The position numbers and the translations under genes were made by a program. Positions 50,555 to 59,692 of a stretch of DNA of 64,000 nt are shown here, piece by piece. This DNA is from Paraspadella gotoi (Eukaryota > Chaetognatha), in contig CM119268.1 in assembly GCA_051294375.1 (NCBI GenBank), forward strand, positions 21,015,869 to 21,079,868, written 5' to 3'. The notes beneath the pieces are model-generated. The model did not search any database, was not told the origin of the DNA, and worked only from the letters and a program-made list of their open reading frames with translations. Each line of letters opens with the position of its first letter. The first letter of the stretch is position 1.

Positions 50555-50584
<30 letters not shown>

Positions 50585-50821
50585 NNNNNNNNNNNNNNNN
50601 NNNNNNNNNNNNNNNNNNNNNNNNNNNNNNNNNNNNNNNNNNNNNNNNNNNNNNNNNNNNNNNNNNNNNNNNNNNNNNNNNNNNNNNNNNNNNNNNNNNN
50701 NNNNNNNNNNNNNNNNNNNNNNNNNNNNNNNNNNNNNNNNNNNNNNNNNNNNNNNNNNNNNNNNNNNNNNNNNNNNNNNNNNNNNNNNNNNGAGAGAGAG
50801 AGAGCGAGAGAGAGAGAGAGC
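50555..50821. repeat. (CT)n / 207-N gap / (GA)n
   Basis: CT repeats at 50,552-50,584 enter an N run (50,585-50,791) that exits into GA repeats at 50,792-50,821. The strand of the dinucleotide flips across the gap, so the missing DNA must contain a CT-to-GA switch, or the two sides are joined in the wrong orientation. Confidence 0.95.
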
Positions 50822-50895
50822 GAGCACATGACATTAGCATACATCATCAGCTTGTTTTCCTTGTCCCTCACTCATCGCAGCTAATGGAGTAAGTA

Positions 50896-51190
50896 ATGCT
50901 TAGAAAATCGAGTTCCAAAGATAAACCGAAGACGGCGGGACTCGACGGGCGATCCGGCGCTGGGATTCTCCGTCGGCTTGTTCCAGCAGATATACTGTCG
51001 TCTTGCCGGATTCTCTCCCTTCGAAACACCAGTGGTCACTCCGACTTCGTGTTAACGTTTTATGGACTCCATCGCCAAAAGTAGGCGCGGCGGTTTTTTT
51101 TTCCGGAAATGAGTTTGACTTCCGGTTGGCGTCGGTGGGCGTCGTTTGCTGAAAATTGGCGCCGAGAAGGACGTAAACAGATGGCGTCAG
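50896..51190. promoter_or_regulatory. CpG-rich patch with ETS-like motifs
   Basis: GC-rich, CG-dense stretch containing TTCCGGAAATG and ACTTCCGGTTG 13-15 bases apart in opposite orientation, which match ETS-type CCGGAA sites common in animal promoters. A plus-strand frame from ATG 51,181 runs into the MEMD-coding minisatellite that follows. Function not established. Confidence 0.3.
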
Positions 51191-51201
51191 TTGCCATTCA
51201 C

Positions 51202-51322
51202 ATGGAGTCGGACATGGAGATGGACATGGAGATGGACATGGATATGGAGATGGATATGGAGATGGACATGGAGATGGACATAGATATGGACATGGAGATG
51301 GACATGAAGATGGATATGGCTT
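51202..51322. repeat. 12-bp minisatellite (GACATGGAGATG)
   Basis: About ten units, GACATGGAGATG with GATATG variants. A frame through it reads as repeated Met-Glu-Met-Asp and stops at 51,324. Confidence 0.95.
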
Positions 51323-51431
51323 AAGTTGCCAAGGAGTCGGATGATGCTGACTTTAGTTTCACATATTTTTTTATTACATTCGCCGACCAAAAGTAAATTC
51401 GATCAAATGATCACATTAATCACTTCCAGCC

Positions 51432-51632
51432 GAGTCATCAGTCTCAGGTCAAAAGTCTCATGTCATCAGTCTCATGTCATCAGTCTCAAGTCATCAGTCT
51501 CAAGTCATCAGTCTCAAGTCATCAGTCTCAAGTCATCAGTCTCAAGTCATCAGTCTCAAGTCATCAGTCTCAAGTCATCAGTCTCAGGTCATCAGTCTCA
51601 TGTCATCAGTCTCATGTCATCAGTCTCAGTCT
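51432..51632. repeat. 14-bp minisatellite (CATCAGTCTCAAGT)
   Basis: About fourteen units of CATCAGTCTCAAGT with CATGT and CAGGT end variants concentrated at both edges. Confidence 0.95.
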
Positions 51633-51689
51633 CGAGTTTAAAGTAAAACATCAACATTGTTAAATTATTAGATTTATCGGATTCGCTGT

Positions 51690-51740
51690 TCAATTGTGTT
51701 CAATTGATTGAATTGAATTCAATTGAATTCAATTGACTGA
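51690..51740. repeat. Palindromic TTGAATTCAA-type array
   Basis: Short AATTGAATTC units, self-complementary, about five copies. Confidence 0.8.
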
Positions 51741-52016
51741 AAAAACGTCTAATTTCGTTGCAAGTGCAGTATTTTTTTTTAGTGGGAACCAATATTTCCA
51801 TATTTTTTTGACACATCATCGTTCTCTTTAATTTACAAGCAGCATTGTTTTTTTTGTCTACAGCAGAGGTTATAAAAAAAACTACACCAGATGCAAATTT
51901 CTACAGACATCAATGGACGAAAAAAGCAAATTTTCTCCAACTCTCCAACAAAAAGTCAAACTAAAAAAAACAACATTGAGCCATTAACTCACCACAAAAT
52001 TGTGCAGTTTACTCAC
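51741..52016. other. Intron sequence
   Basis: AT-rich; a second GTGAGT donor-like site on the minus strand near 51,992 would create an immediate in-frame stop and is not used here. Confidence 0.5.
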
Positions 52017-52151
52017 CAAACTCCTCGAAAAAGGTGAGGTTCTGGTAGTTTTCTCTCCTCGGGTCACGTGACGACGAGAGGCCGTCGCGGACTTTGCTGC
52101 GGGCGTCTGGATCCGGGGGCCAAGAGAAGGTGACCGTTTTGTTGGAACGGC
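52017..52151 (-). CDS. Ig-like membrane protein, juxtamembrane exon
   Basis: 135 nt, phase 1 to phase 1, acceptor CGTTCCTCCAG, donor TTTG/GTGAGT. It begins RSNKTVTFSWPPDPDA, which continues the preceding AANPAG as the last strand of the Ig-like fold. SKVRDGLSSSRDPRRENY follows, then NLTFFEEF. Sequons NKT and NLT are present. The arginine/aspartate-rich linker leads to the membrane helix in the next exon at 34,189, after an intron of about 17.8 kb. Confidence 0.75.
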
Positions 52152-52164
52152 CTGGAGGAACGGT

Positions 52165-52275
52165 AGTAAGGAGGGTGAGTGGGGAATTGGGGTGAGTGGT
52201 AAGGGGGTGAGTGGGGAATGGGGAATGGGTGTGAGTGGTAAGGGCGTGAGTGGTAAGGGGGTGAGTGGTAGATAG
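52165..52275. repeat. ~18-bp G-rich minisatellite
   Basis: Units of GTGAGTGGTAAGGGG with GGGGAAT variants, about six copies, directly upstream of the exon acceptor (minus strand). Confidence 0.85.
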
Positions 52276-52815
52276 ATGGAGGAGGAGCGGGAGGGGAAGG
52301 GATGGAGAAATGCACGTCGGTCAGTTGCAAACAAAAGAGAAGAAAAACATGAGTTGATGAAATTGGAATAATTATGAATGAGAGAAGTAGAAAAGAGAGC
52401 GGGGGTAAGATAGGAATGTCAAAATAGATAGGAAGAAGAAAAGCCGGAGATAGAAATGGCAAAATAGCGAGGAAGAAGAAAATGCAGAGATAGAAAAGGA
52501 GAAAAGAGAATTTTGTAAAAAAGATGAAAGGAGAACGTTAATTGTCTAAAAGCCCATTAAAAACAAATTCTCTCTTTTTAATAGACCAAGACCCTAATTT
52601 TTTTTATAGATTTTTTTTTAAATTTAGCTTATTTTTTTCATAAATATTATGCGACGAAGCGTGATAAAACATGACCGGAACAAATTAAGCGCCTTCAGCG
52701 GCGGAGAAAAAAAAACAAATACTAAAACAAAAGACGAAAACCAGAAAAGACAAAAGGGAAACGCGGATTTTTTATGTCTTTAATCCATTTAATAATTCTC
52801 GCCTACTGAAAAACG

Positions 52816-52860
<45 letters not shown>

Positions 52861-52861
52861 T

Positions 52862-52894
<33 letters not shown>

Positions 52895-53214
52895 GAGAGA
52901 AGAGAGAGAGAGAGAAGAGAGAGAGAGGAGTACGAATATCATAGTTGGTTTAAACCTTTTGTATCGGTCAGAAATTCGTTTTGTTCGATGAAAAACGTTA
53001 TAAAGACAAGGAAATTTAACATTTTTTTTATTTACATTAGCTATATGGTTATTTAAATAAAAGAATAGAAAAAGATAAGTTTAAATGTTAATATTTGCTG
53101 TCATTTTGTATTTTATTCACAGGTGAAGGATGTCTCAGTTTCTCACCAATCCAAAAGCAAGAAGTAAACTTACAATCACGACGAGTACCAAGAGCACCAG
53201 CTGAATTCATTTCT
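52276..53214. repeat. Intron with purine tract and (GA)n
   Basis: Purine-rich with a 50-bp direct duplication at about 52,385-52,500; T-rich at 52,590-52,650; (GA)n at 52,815-52,930. No exon seen. Confidence 0.6.
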
Positions 53215-53336
53215 CAATTCGCCTCGCTCTCACTCTATCACAACTCAAAACTCCTTACTCTATCACAAATCCTGTCTTCTCACTCAATCACAACTCCTGA
53301 CTTCTCACTCTATCACAACTCTCTCCTGTCAACCGG
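53215..53336. repeat. ~25-bp minisatellite
   Basis: Four to five units of TCTCACTCTATCACAACTC with variants. Confidence 0.85.
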
Positions 53337-53351
53337 CGCAAACTAACTTAC

Positions 53352-53484
53352 CCGCGGGGTTGGCGGCGATTATGACGAGATTGTGGGCGGCTGGGTGAGT
53401 TGGGTTGAGGAACATCGATCGGTTGATGTGGAGAATGAGTTCCATTCCTCCTCCGACCAGAGGGAAGGACCACTGGGCAAACGC
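53352..53484 (-). CDS. Ig-like membrane protein, second half of Ig-like fold
   Basis: 133 nt, phase 0 to phase 1. The acceptor ends CCCCCAAG and the donor is CGCGG/GTAAGT. It encodes AFAQWSFPLVGGGMELILHI, then NRSMFLNPTHPAAHNLVIIA, then ANPA. The pattern (L.LHINRS...) followed by (NLVIIAANPAG) corresponds to the E, F and G strands of an Ig fold, where the usual D-x-G-x-Y-x-C is replaced by P-A-A-H-N-L-V. The second canonical cysteine is therefore absent. The sequon is NRS. Confidence 0.78.
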
Positions 53485-54255
53485 CTTGGGGGGGGGGGAT
53501 AGAGTGAGAGAAGGTCGGAGGAGGAAAGGAGAGGGAGGAAATAAAATGGAAAATAATAAAAATGGGAGAGAAGAAAATGGAGGAAATAAAATGGAAAATA
53601 ATAAAAATGGGAGAGAAGAAAAAGAAAAAATGGAGGAAATAAAATGGAAAATAATAAAAATGGGAGAGAAGAAAAAGAAAAAAATGGAAGAAAGAAAATG
53701 AAAAATAATAAAAATGGGAGAGAAGAAAAAGAAAAAATGGAGGAAAGAAAATGTAAAATAATAAAAATGGGAGAGAAGAAAAAGAAAAAATGGAGGAAAA
53801 ATAAAATGAAAATAAGTAAGATGGGAGAGGAAGAAAATAGAAAAAAATTGAGGAAGAAAAGGAAAAATAACTAAAAGTTGACAAGGGAAAAAAGAAAATG
53901 GAGGAAAGAAAAAAAGAAAATTAGAGAGGAAAAGGAAATAAAGAAAATGGAGGAAAGAAAATGAAAAATAAAGGTTAAGAAGGAAAAAGTAAAAAAAGAA
54001 AAAGAAAAAAAAAGAAAAGTGGAGAAGAAAAAAGGAAAAAAGAAAATGGAGGAGAGAAAATGAAAAATAAATAAAAGTGGAGAAGGAAAAGGGAAAAAAA
54101 GAAAAGGGATAAAAGAAAAGGAAAAGAAAGTAGAAAAAAAGCAACATAGATAAAAAGGTAAACAGATCAGATTATTTAAAGTATAAAAATAAAAACTTCG
54201 AGAATAAAACAAAATCTGTAAAAGGCATTCCTGTGATTCTTTTGACACCTTGTAC
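53485..54255. repeat. Intron: ~50-bp minisatellite and purine tract
   Basis: From 53,540 to about 53,820 a unit of ATGGAGGAAATAAAATGG, AAAATAATAAAAATGG, GAGAGAAGAAAA recurs six to seven times. A/G-rich sequence then continues to about 54,150. The 272-codon minus frame covering it is a low-complexity extension of the true exon. Confidence 0.85.
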
Positions 54256-54317
54256 CTTGTGAGAGGCGGTGAAGGTTAGCGAATTGTCAAGAGTCCAGGT
54301 TACGTTGGTGAGAGGCA
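54256..54317 (-). CDS. Ig-like membrane protein, B/C-strand exon
   Basis: 62 nt, phase 1 to phase 0, acceptor CCCTTTTACAG, donor CACAAG/GTACAA. With the G left by the 59,623 exon it reads V, PLTNVTWTLDNSLTFTASHK. NVTWTL supplies the conserved C-strand tryptophan of an Ig fold and a sequon. The short size and matching phases on both sides make chance unlikely. Confidence 0.75.
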
Positions 54318-54745
54318 CTGTAAAAGGGAGAAAGAGAGAGAGAGATGAGAGAGAGTGAGTAAGTTTTAAATTGTCTTTCTTCGTGTTTCGTAAAGTTTAA
54401 ATGGCAAACGATATATAATCGCCAAAAACTAATGAGGAAGTGGAACTAAAACTGCTTTTAAAAACGTTCAATGTCGAAAATGCTCTTTTTCAACGTTTTC
54501 CACTTTTTAAAAAATAAAAAAAAGTTATGTAGAAAATTTTTAGGACAAAAAAAAAGGAAAATCTTCCGGCAAAAATCCATCAATCATGAACGCTTTCTCG
54601 AAGGAGCAGACGACAATTGCACGCTATCTAGATGTCTGGGTTTTAAATCTTTTTTTTAATTTTGATTATAAATTGAAGTCTTAAAAATATAATTATTTAA
54701 ACTAATTACAAAATAACATATGTTCATTTTAATAAGTTTGAAAAA
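54318..54745. other. Intron sequence
   Basis: Short GA run at 54,332-54,356, otherwise AT-rich. Confidence 0.5.
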
Positions 54746-54912
54746 TATTATTTGTGTTTTTTTTCTTTCTGTTTCGTTGTGATTTGATTTAGAACAAAGT
54801 TTGAAGAGAGATTTAACAACAGCTGAAGAAGACTCGTATGTGAGTCGAAACATGTCCGTTTCACTATGAAATAAAAATCGTTGTTAAATCTCTCTTCAAA
54901 CTTTGTTCTAAA
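54746..54912. mobile_element. Foldback element with hammerhead-like core, form 1
   Basis: Perfect 33-bp inverted arms (54,788-54,820 and 54,880-54,912) enclose a 59-nt loop. On the plus strand the loop has CTGAAGA (54,823-54,829), a GACTC/GAGTC stem (54,831-54,835 with 54,842-54,846), then GAAA and CATGTC. This follows the hammerhead ribozyme order CUGANGA, stem II, GAAA, short stem III, GUC, with one extra A before stem II. Such motifs are known from Penelope-like retroelements and other small mobile elements. Activity is not shown. Confidence 0.5.
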
Positions 54913-55140
54913 AGTATTATTAAAAAAATGTTTTAAAAATTATCTAAAAATGGGAGAAATGGTTCATTTCTAGTTTATTTTTCCTGAAAGGGAAGAGCGT
55001 GTGTTCAAAACTTGCGTGGTTTTTTTTTAATTTTAAAAGAAAAGAGAAAAACTGTGAATTGCTCTCATTATGGCAAAATTGGGCGCGACACTTTAAATAA
55101 AAATTGGGGAATACTATTTTGGTCATTATCTATCTATTAT
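54913..55140. other. Intron sequence
   Basis: AT-rich; nothing recognisable. Confidence 0.45.
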
Positions 55141-55640
55141 TTCTTTCTGTCTTTCTTTTCTTCTTTTTTTTTTCTTTCTTTCTTTCTTGATATCTTTCAG
55201 TTTTTCTTTCTTTCTTTATTCCACTATCTCTTCATCTTTTTAGACTTGGGTTATTCTCCCCTTTTTTCCGACTTTTTCCAATTTATTTTGTTTTCCTCAT
55301 CTCTCCTTAAAGACAAATCACTAACGCCAAGAAAAATGCCGAGAGAGGGACAGAAAAAGTTAGAGAAAAAAGAGAATAAGAATAAAAAAAAAAGAAAAGA
55401 TGAAATACATTTTTTTAGCGGAGAAGAAAGATTGAATTCAAATTGGATACATTCCATGGGAGGAAGAAGAAGGAGAGGAGCGAGACAGAGACAGAGATAG
55501 TAACAAGCAGTCATTCGGCAATAAATGCCAAGCAGACAAGCACCCTTGCAGCTACAACCAAGTTTGCCGAGACTCAAACTGTATTACTGAAAAAAAGCAG
55601 CAGAAAAAAATCAGAATAGAAAACGAAAAACACAAAACAG
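55141..55640. other. Pyrimidine then mixed intron sequence
   Basis: (CTTT)n-like at 55,140-55,225, purine-rich at 55,345-55,430, unique to 55,640. No exon seen. Confidence 0.5.
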
Positions 55641-55734
55641 AGAAAAGTTGGAGATGAGAAAAAGAGTGAAACTTGTTTTCAATTTAGCATCTGCGCATAA
55701 ACGAGCGACAGATGCTCATGAATCCTCCTCTTCG

Positions 55735-56074
55735 TTCTTGTTTTTACTTCTCTTTCTTTTTATTTTCACTGTTCCCCCCTTTTTTCTTCTTTTTTTCTGT
55801 ACCTCCCTATTTTCTTATTTTTCTCTTTATTTCCCTTTTGTTCTTTTTCTCTTTACCTCCCTTTTCTCTTTATTTTCTCTTTACCTCTTTACCGCCCTTT
55901 TCTCTTCTTTTTCTCTTTACCTCCCTTTTTTCTTTTTATTCTCTTTACCTCCTTTTTCTCTTGTTTTCCCTTTACCTCCTTTTTTTCGTCTTTTTCTCCT
56001 CTTTTTTCCCCTCTTTCTAGACTTGTCTTATCTCTTCCTTTTTTCTCTTCTTTCTTTTCTATTTTTTTCTTTTT
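55735..56074. repeat. Pyrimidine minisatellite (CTTTACCTCCCTTTT-type)
   Basis: About ten units of TTCTCTTTACCTCCCTTT with slips, ending at the 25-N gap. Confidence 0.85.
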
Positions 56075-56099
56075 NNNNNNNNNNNNNNNNNNNNNNNNN
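56075..56099. other. 25-N placeholder gap
   Basis: Lies 50 bp before a 1.2-1.3 kb tandem duplication. Confidence 0.95.
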
Positions 56100-56374
56100 A
56101 TTTACATTTTTCTCTACGTTATCCTCTTGTTCCTCTTTTAACTTCTACCATATTTTTCTGTTTCACTTCTTCCTTTTTCTTTCTTTTCTATTCTCTTTTT
56201 CTATTTTTTTTCCTTTAACAAATTTATAATCCGGAAAAATCTTCTTGGATTTTATATTTGAGTTTTTTAATGAAAACTAGAAAATTACAAATTTGGGTAT
56301 TTGCGATTTTCATTCTATTTGGCTCATTGAAATGAGATTAGGAATTCGATGAGTTTTAAGAATAAAGGTTACAA

Positions 56375-56510
56375 AAAGTTTGAAATTTAATTTGAGACAG
56401 TGACATGTTTGTGCCGATGAAGACTTTGAATCAAATGTCGAAAACAGTGTCCACTGTCTCAAAATAAAATCGTTGTTGAACTATTTCAAACTTTTCCTAA
56501 TCTACAACAC
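56375..56510. mobile_element. Foldback element, form 2, first duplicate copy
   Basis: Contains CCGATGAAGACTTTGAATC and GTCGAAAACAG, flanked by imperfect inverted TGAGACAGTG/CACTGTCTCA. It is the noisier copy of 57,709-57,789. Confidence 0.6.
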
Positions 56511-56699
56511 AACGAAAGAAAGAATTTCCACATAAAGAATAAAGGTAAAAATAAAAAAAATATAATGAAAAGGATATTAACAAATTTTAACAAATATTAA
56601 TAATGGCTGCAAAAAAAAGAAACATTAGAAAAAAAGGAACTCGATCGATTAAAGCTTAAAGTTTTTCCGGTTTACGATGATCAAGTAATTGCCGGGACG

Positions 56700-56881
56700 C
56701 TCTCTTCCTCTCTCTCTCTCTTCTCTCTCGTCTCTCTCTCTTCTCTCTCTCTTTCTCTCTCTCTCTCTTCTCTCTCTCTCTCCTTCTCTCTTATTGCTCC
56801 TGTCAAGTCGCGAATGACACAAGTGTGCAGAAAGCGAATGATATTAAACAACGGACGGAAAGGGGAGATAGAGAGAGAAAG

Positions 56882-56976
<95 letters not shown>

Positions 56977-57115
56977 AAGAGACTAACGTCTTTCACGTGA
57001 CCTTGGACAGATGTTGTTGACGTTCGTCGTTTCGTGCGTCGTCGTCGTCGTCCGTCGTCGTCGGTCGTCATCGTCGTCGTCCGTCGTCGTCGTCGTCGTC
57101 TCGTGTCACGATTGT
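56700..57115. repeat. CT, GA and (GTC)n tracts of copy 1
   Basis: CT repeats at 56,700-56,790, GA repeats at 56,865-56,972, GTC trinucleotides at 57,035-57,100. Confidence 0.92.
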
Positions 57116-57689
57116 AATTCAAGCCTACATTCAACTTTTTTTTTCTCTTCTGATTTATGTTTTTCTTCCTTCGCTCAACTTTGTTCATGTTTTTTCATTT
57201 TAAAAACAAATTTGTGACAAAAAAAAGTTTGCAAAGTTGATTTAGATTTGTGTGTCTGTTAAAATGACTGGCTACAGCTTAAAACAGCAGATGTTTTTAA
57301 AGGTTCCACTGTTTTTATATATCACCGACACAAGTTTCACTCTTGCACTTGAATTGCGAACCTGTGCGTAATTTTTCAAAGAAATTTCTTCGATTCTTAG
57401 CCAAAGGTTTTTCTCGACTGTGAAGGTAAAAAATCGTGTGGCGTTCTAGGAAACGCCAGCATTACTTTCTACATATTTTTCTGTTTCACTTCCTTCCTTT
57501 TCTTTCTTTTCTTTTCTCTTTTTCTATTTTTTTTCCTTTAACAAATTTATAATCCGGAAAAATCTTCTTGGATTTATATTTGAGTTTTTAATGAAAACTA
57601 GAAAATTACAAATTTTGGGTATTTGCGATTTTCATTCTATTTGGCTCATTGGAATGAGATTAGGAATTCGATGAGTTTTAAGAATAAAG

Positions 57690-57830
57690 GTTAGAAAAAA
57701 GTTTGAAATTTATTTTGAGACAGTGGACATGTTTGTGCCGATGAAGACTTGAATCAAATGTCGAAACATGTCCACTGTCTCAAAATAAAATCGTTGTTGA
57801 ACTATTTCAAACTTTTTCCTAATCTACAAC
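57690..57830. mobile_element. Foldback element with hammerhead-like core, form 2
   Basis: Perfect 26-bp inverted arms (57,709-57,734 and 57,764-57,789) enclose a 29-nt loop with CCGATGAAGACTTGAATC, then AAATGTCGAAAC. The layout parallels 54,788-54,912 (GA.GAAGACT, GTCGAAACATGTCC), but the core reads CCGATGA, not CTGANGA, so a conserved ribozyme base is missing. The outer flanks (AAAGTTTGAA, TTCAAACTTT, CGTTGTTG) are also shared with the 54.8 kb element. Confidence 0.55.
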
Positions 57831-58012
57831 ACAACGAAAGAAAGAATTTCACATAAAGAATAAAGGTAAAAATAAAAAAAAATATAATGAAAAGGATATT
57901 AACAAATTTTAATTAATATTAACAATGGCTGCAAAAAAAAGAAACATTAGAAAAAAGGAACTCGATCGTTAAAGTTAAAGTTTTTCCGGTTTACGATGAA
58001 GTAATTGCCGGA

Positions 58013-58014
<2 letters not shown>

Positions 58015-58049
<35 letters not shown>

Positions 58050-58192
58050 CTCTCGTCTCTTTCTCTCTCTTCTCTCTCTCTCTCTCTCTCTTTCTCTCTT
58101 ATTGCTCCTGTCAAGTCGCGATGACAAGTGTGCAGAAAGCGAATGATATAAACAACGGACGGAAAGGGGAGATAGAGAGGTAGAAAGAAAAG

Positions 58193-58246
<54 letters not shown>

Positions 58247-58298
58247 CTAACGTCTTTCACGTGACTTGGACCAGATGTTGTTGACGTCGTCGTCGTCG

Positions 58299-58335
<37 letters not shown>
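58015..58335. repeat. CT, GA and (GTC)n tracts of copy 2
   Basis: CT repeats at 58,015-58,098, GA repeats at 58,190-58,243, GTC trinucleotides at 58,283-58,333. Confidence 0.92.
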
Positions 58336-58665
58336 GATTGTGAATTCCAGTCCGACATTCAACTTTTTTTTTCTCTTCTGATTTATGTTTTTCTTCCTTC
58401 GCTCAACTTTTGTTGATGTTATTCATTTTAAAAACAAATTTGTGACAAAAAAAAAGTTTGCAAATGTTTAGATTTGGTGTCTGTAAAATGACTGGCTACG
58501 TTAAAACAGCAGATGTTTTAAAAGGTTCCACTGTTTTTATATCACCGACACAAGTTTCACTCTTGCACTTGATTGCGAGGACCTGTGCGTTAATGTTTTC
58601 AAGAAATTTCTTCGATTCATTAGCCAAAGGTTTTCACCGATGTTGAAAGTAAATTCGTTGGCGTT

Positions 58666-58882
58666 CTAGGAAACGCCAATGCGTCGTGCAAAAAGAAGTA
58701 ATGCTGCTTGTACCATTTCATTCAGTCCAGAAATTCTGTATATAAATTTCACTTTGGCTTCATGCTTGAAATCCTTACTTAATTGCAAGAGTTCTAAATA
58801 TTTCAGAGAAGCAAATAGAATTATCGGTGACCGTTTTATCGATTTCTTCCAAAGAGTTCAGGATTGCTTCATTGGATGACAT
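58666..58882 (-). CDS. Candidate small two-exon gene (57 residues)
   Basis: Minus-strand ATG at 58,880-58,882 opens MSSNEAILNSLEEIDKTVTD, NSICFSEIFRTLAI, ending at a donor AATTAA/GTAAGG (exon 58,779-58,882). A 43-nt intron would end at TTTATATACAG, and the frame continues KISGLNEMVQAALLLFARRI, GVS, to TAG at 58,666-58,668. The peptide is balanced and helix-prone. The intron is very short, and the stop lies inside the palindrome GGCGTTCTAGGAAACGCC at the edge of the duplicated block. Family unknown. It could also be a decayed fragment of a mobile element. Confidence 0.3.
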
Positions 58883-59622
58883 CGTTTATTTCTTTTATTT
58901 TGAGTGACGATTTAAGAAGCGAGTTTTTTACTTTTTTTGTAAGCAGAAAGTTCTACTGTGAAGTTTCTTTTGTCTTCAGGCCCGTAAAATCTAACGTTTG
59001 AAGCGTCGCCCGTTCAAATATTTAAACGTGAGATTAACGAAGTAAAAAGAATACTTATGAGTTTATAGTATTTATTTGTACATTATTAAACGCGAAAAAC
59101 ACTTGTTCCCGGGCGAGCATTGTTTCCACTTTGATTTTATAAACGCAACTGATTTGAGCCGTGAGTTTCACAGCAACAAAGATACTGACCGGGATAATAA
59201 CCAAATTAAAAGGAAGGGCGAGACATATCTTTGTACAGTGTCGGAAAAATAACCTTTATTATCTTTTCATTACATTATTTTTCTTGTGTTTTTTTTTAAA
59301 TGTGTCTCGAGAAAATAATTAGGAAATTAATTTTTAGTTTTAAGATTTACAGATCTTGACAATCTTTTTCTCATTATGGGGGAGAAGAACCAAATTCAAT
59401 TTATTGAACTTAATAGTAAAAGACTACAAGTACTAGTACTAGTCTATCTTCAGGAAATATTTGATATAAAATTTGATTTGTCTCAATTCTTATAAAATTA
59501 GTGCAATTAATATGAGTTATAAATATTATTCATCATTTATTATATATCATATATCAGTTTGACGATGAATGTTAAAATGATCCATATTAATTTTTAATTT
59601 TAAGAATAAAAAGTTTATTCAC
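58883..59622. other. Intron sequence, no exon seen
   Basis: AT-rich unique sequence; a short CpG patch at about 58,975-59,015. Confidence 0.45.
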
Positions 59623-59692
59623 CTGCGGGATTAGAATAAAGGATGAAGGATGCGTTGATCGATTGATTCACGTGATCCAAATTGTAAACGTC
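59623..59692 (-). CDS. Ig-like membrane protein, A/B-strand exon
   Basis: 70 nt, phase 0 to phase 1. The acceptor is TTTGTTTCTCACAG and the donor is CCCGCAG/GTGAAT. It encodes DVYNLDHVNQSINASFILYS, NPA. The motif F.L.SNPA corresponds to the B-strand and following turn of an Ig fold, but the expected cysteine position holds an aliphatic or Tyr residue (ILY). Sequons are NQS and NAS. Confidence 0.72.

Larger units (their letters stand above)
56149..57460. repeat. Tandem duplication, copy 1
   Basis: Matches 57,470-58,680 throughout: pyrimidine lead, a foldback element, CT then GA microsatellites, a (GTC)n array, and the end GGCGTTCTAGGAAACGCC. The copies differ by many single-base indels and differing repeat lengths, more like sequencing error or haplotypes than an old duplication. 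Confidence 0.9.
57470..58680. repeat. Tandem duplication, copy 2
   Basis: Second copy of 56,149-57,460, starting CATATTTTTCTGTTTCACTT. Sequence to the right of 58,680 is not duplicated. In this copy a 60-codon plus frame (58,458-58,646) is open through KTADVLKGSTVFISPTQVSL; in copy 1 the same frame is broken by indels. Confidence 0.9.

Noticed and set aside
51987-51994. Second donor site beyond the 52,017 exon
   Set aside because: Using it would add an immediate in-frame TAA, so the donor at 52,016 is preferred.
53485-54147. Long minus-strand frame upstream of the 53,352-53,484 exon
   Set aside because: The extension beyond the acceptor at 53,485 is Phe/Ser/Leu low complexity from a purine minisatellite; only the exon part is kept.
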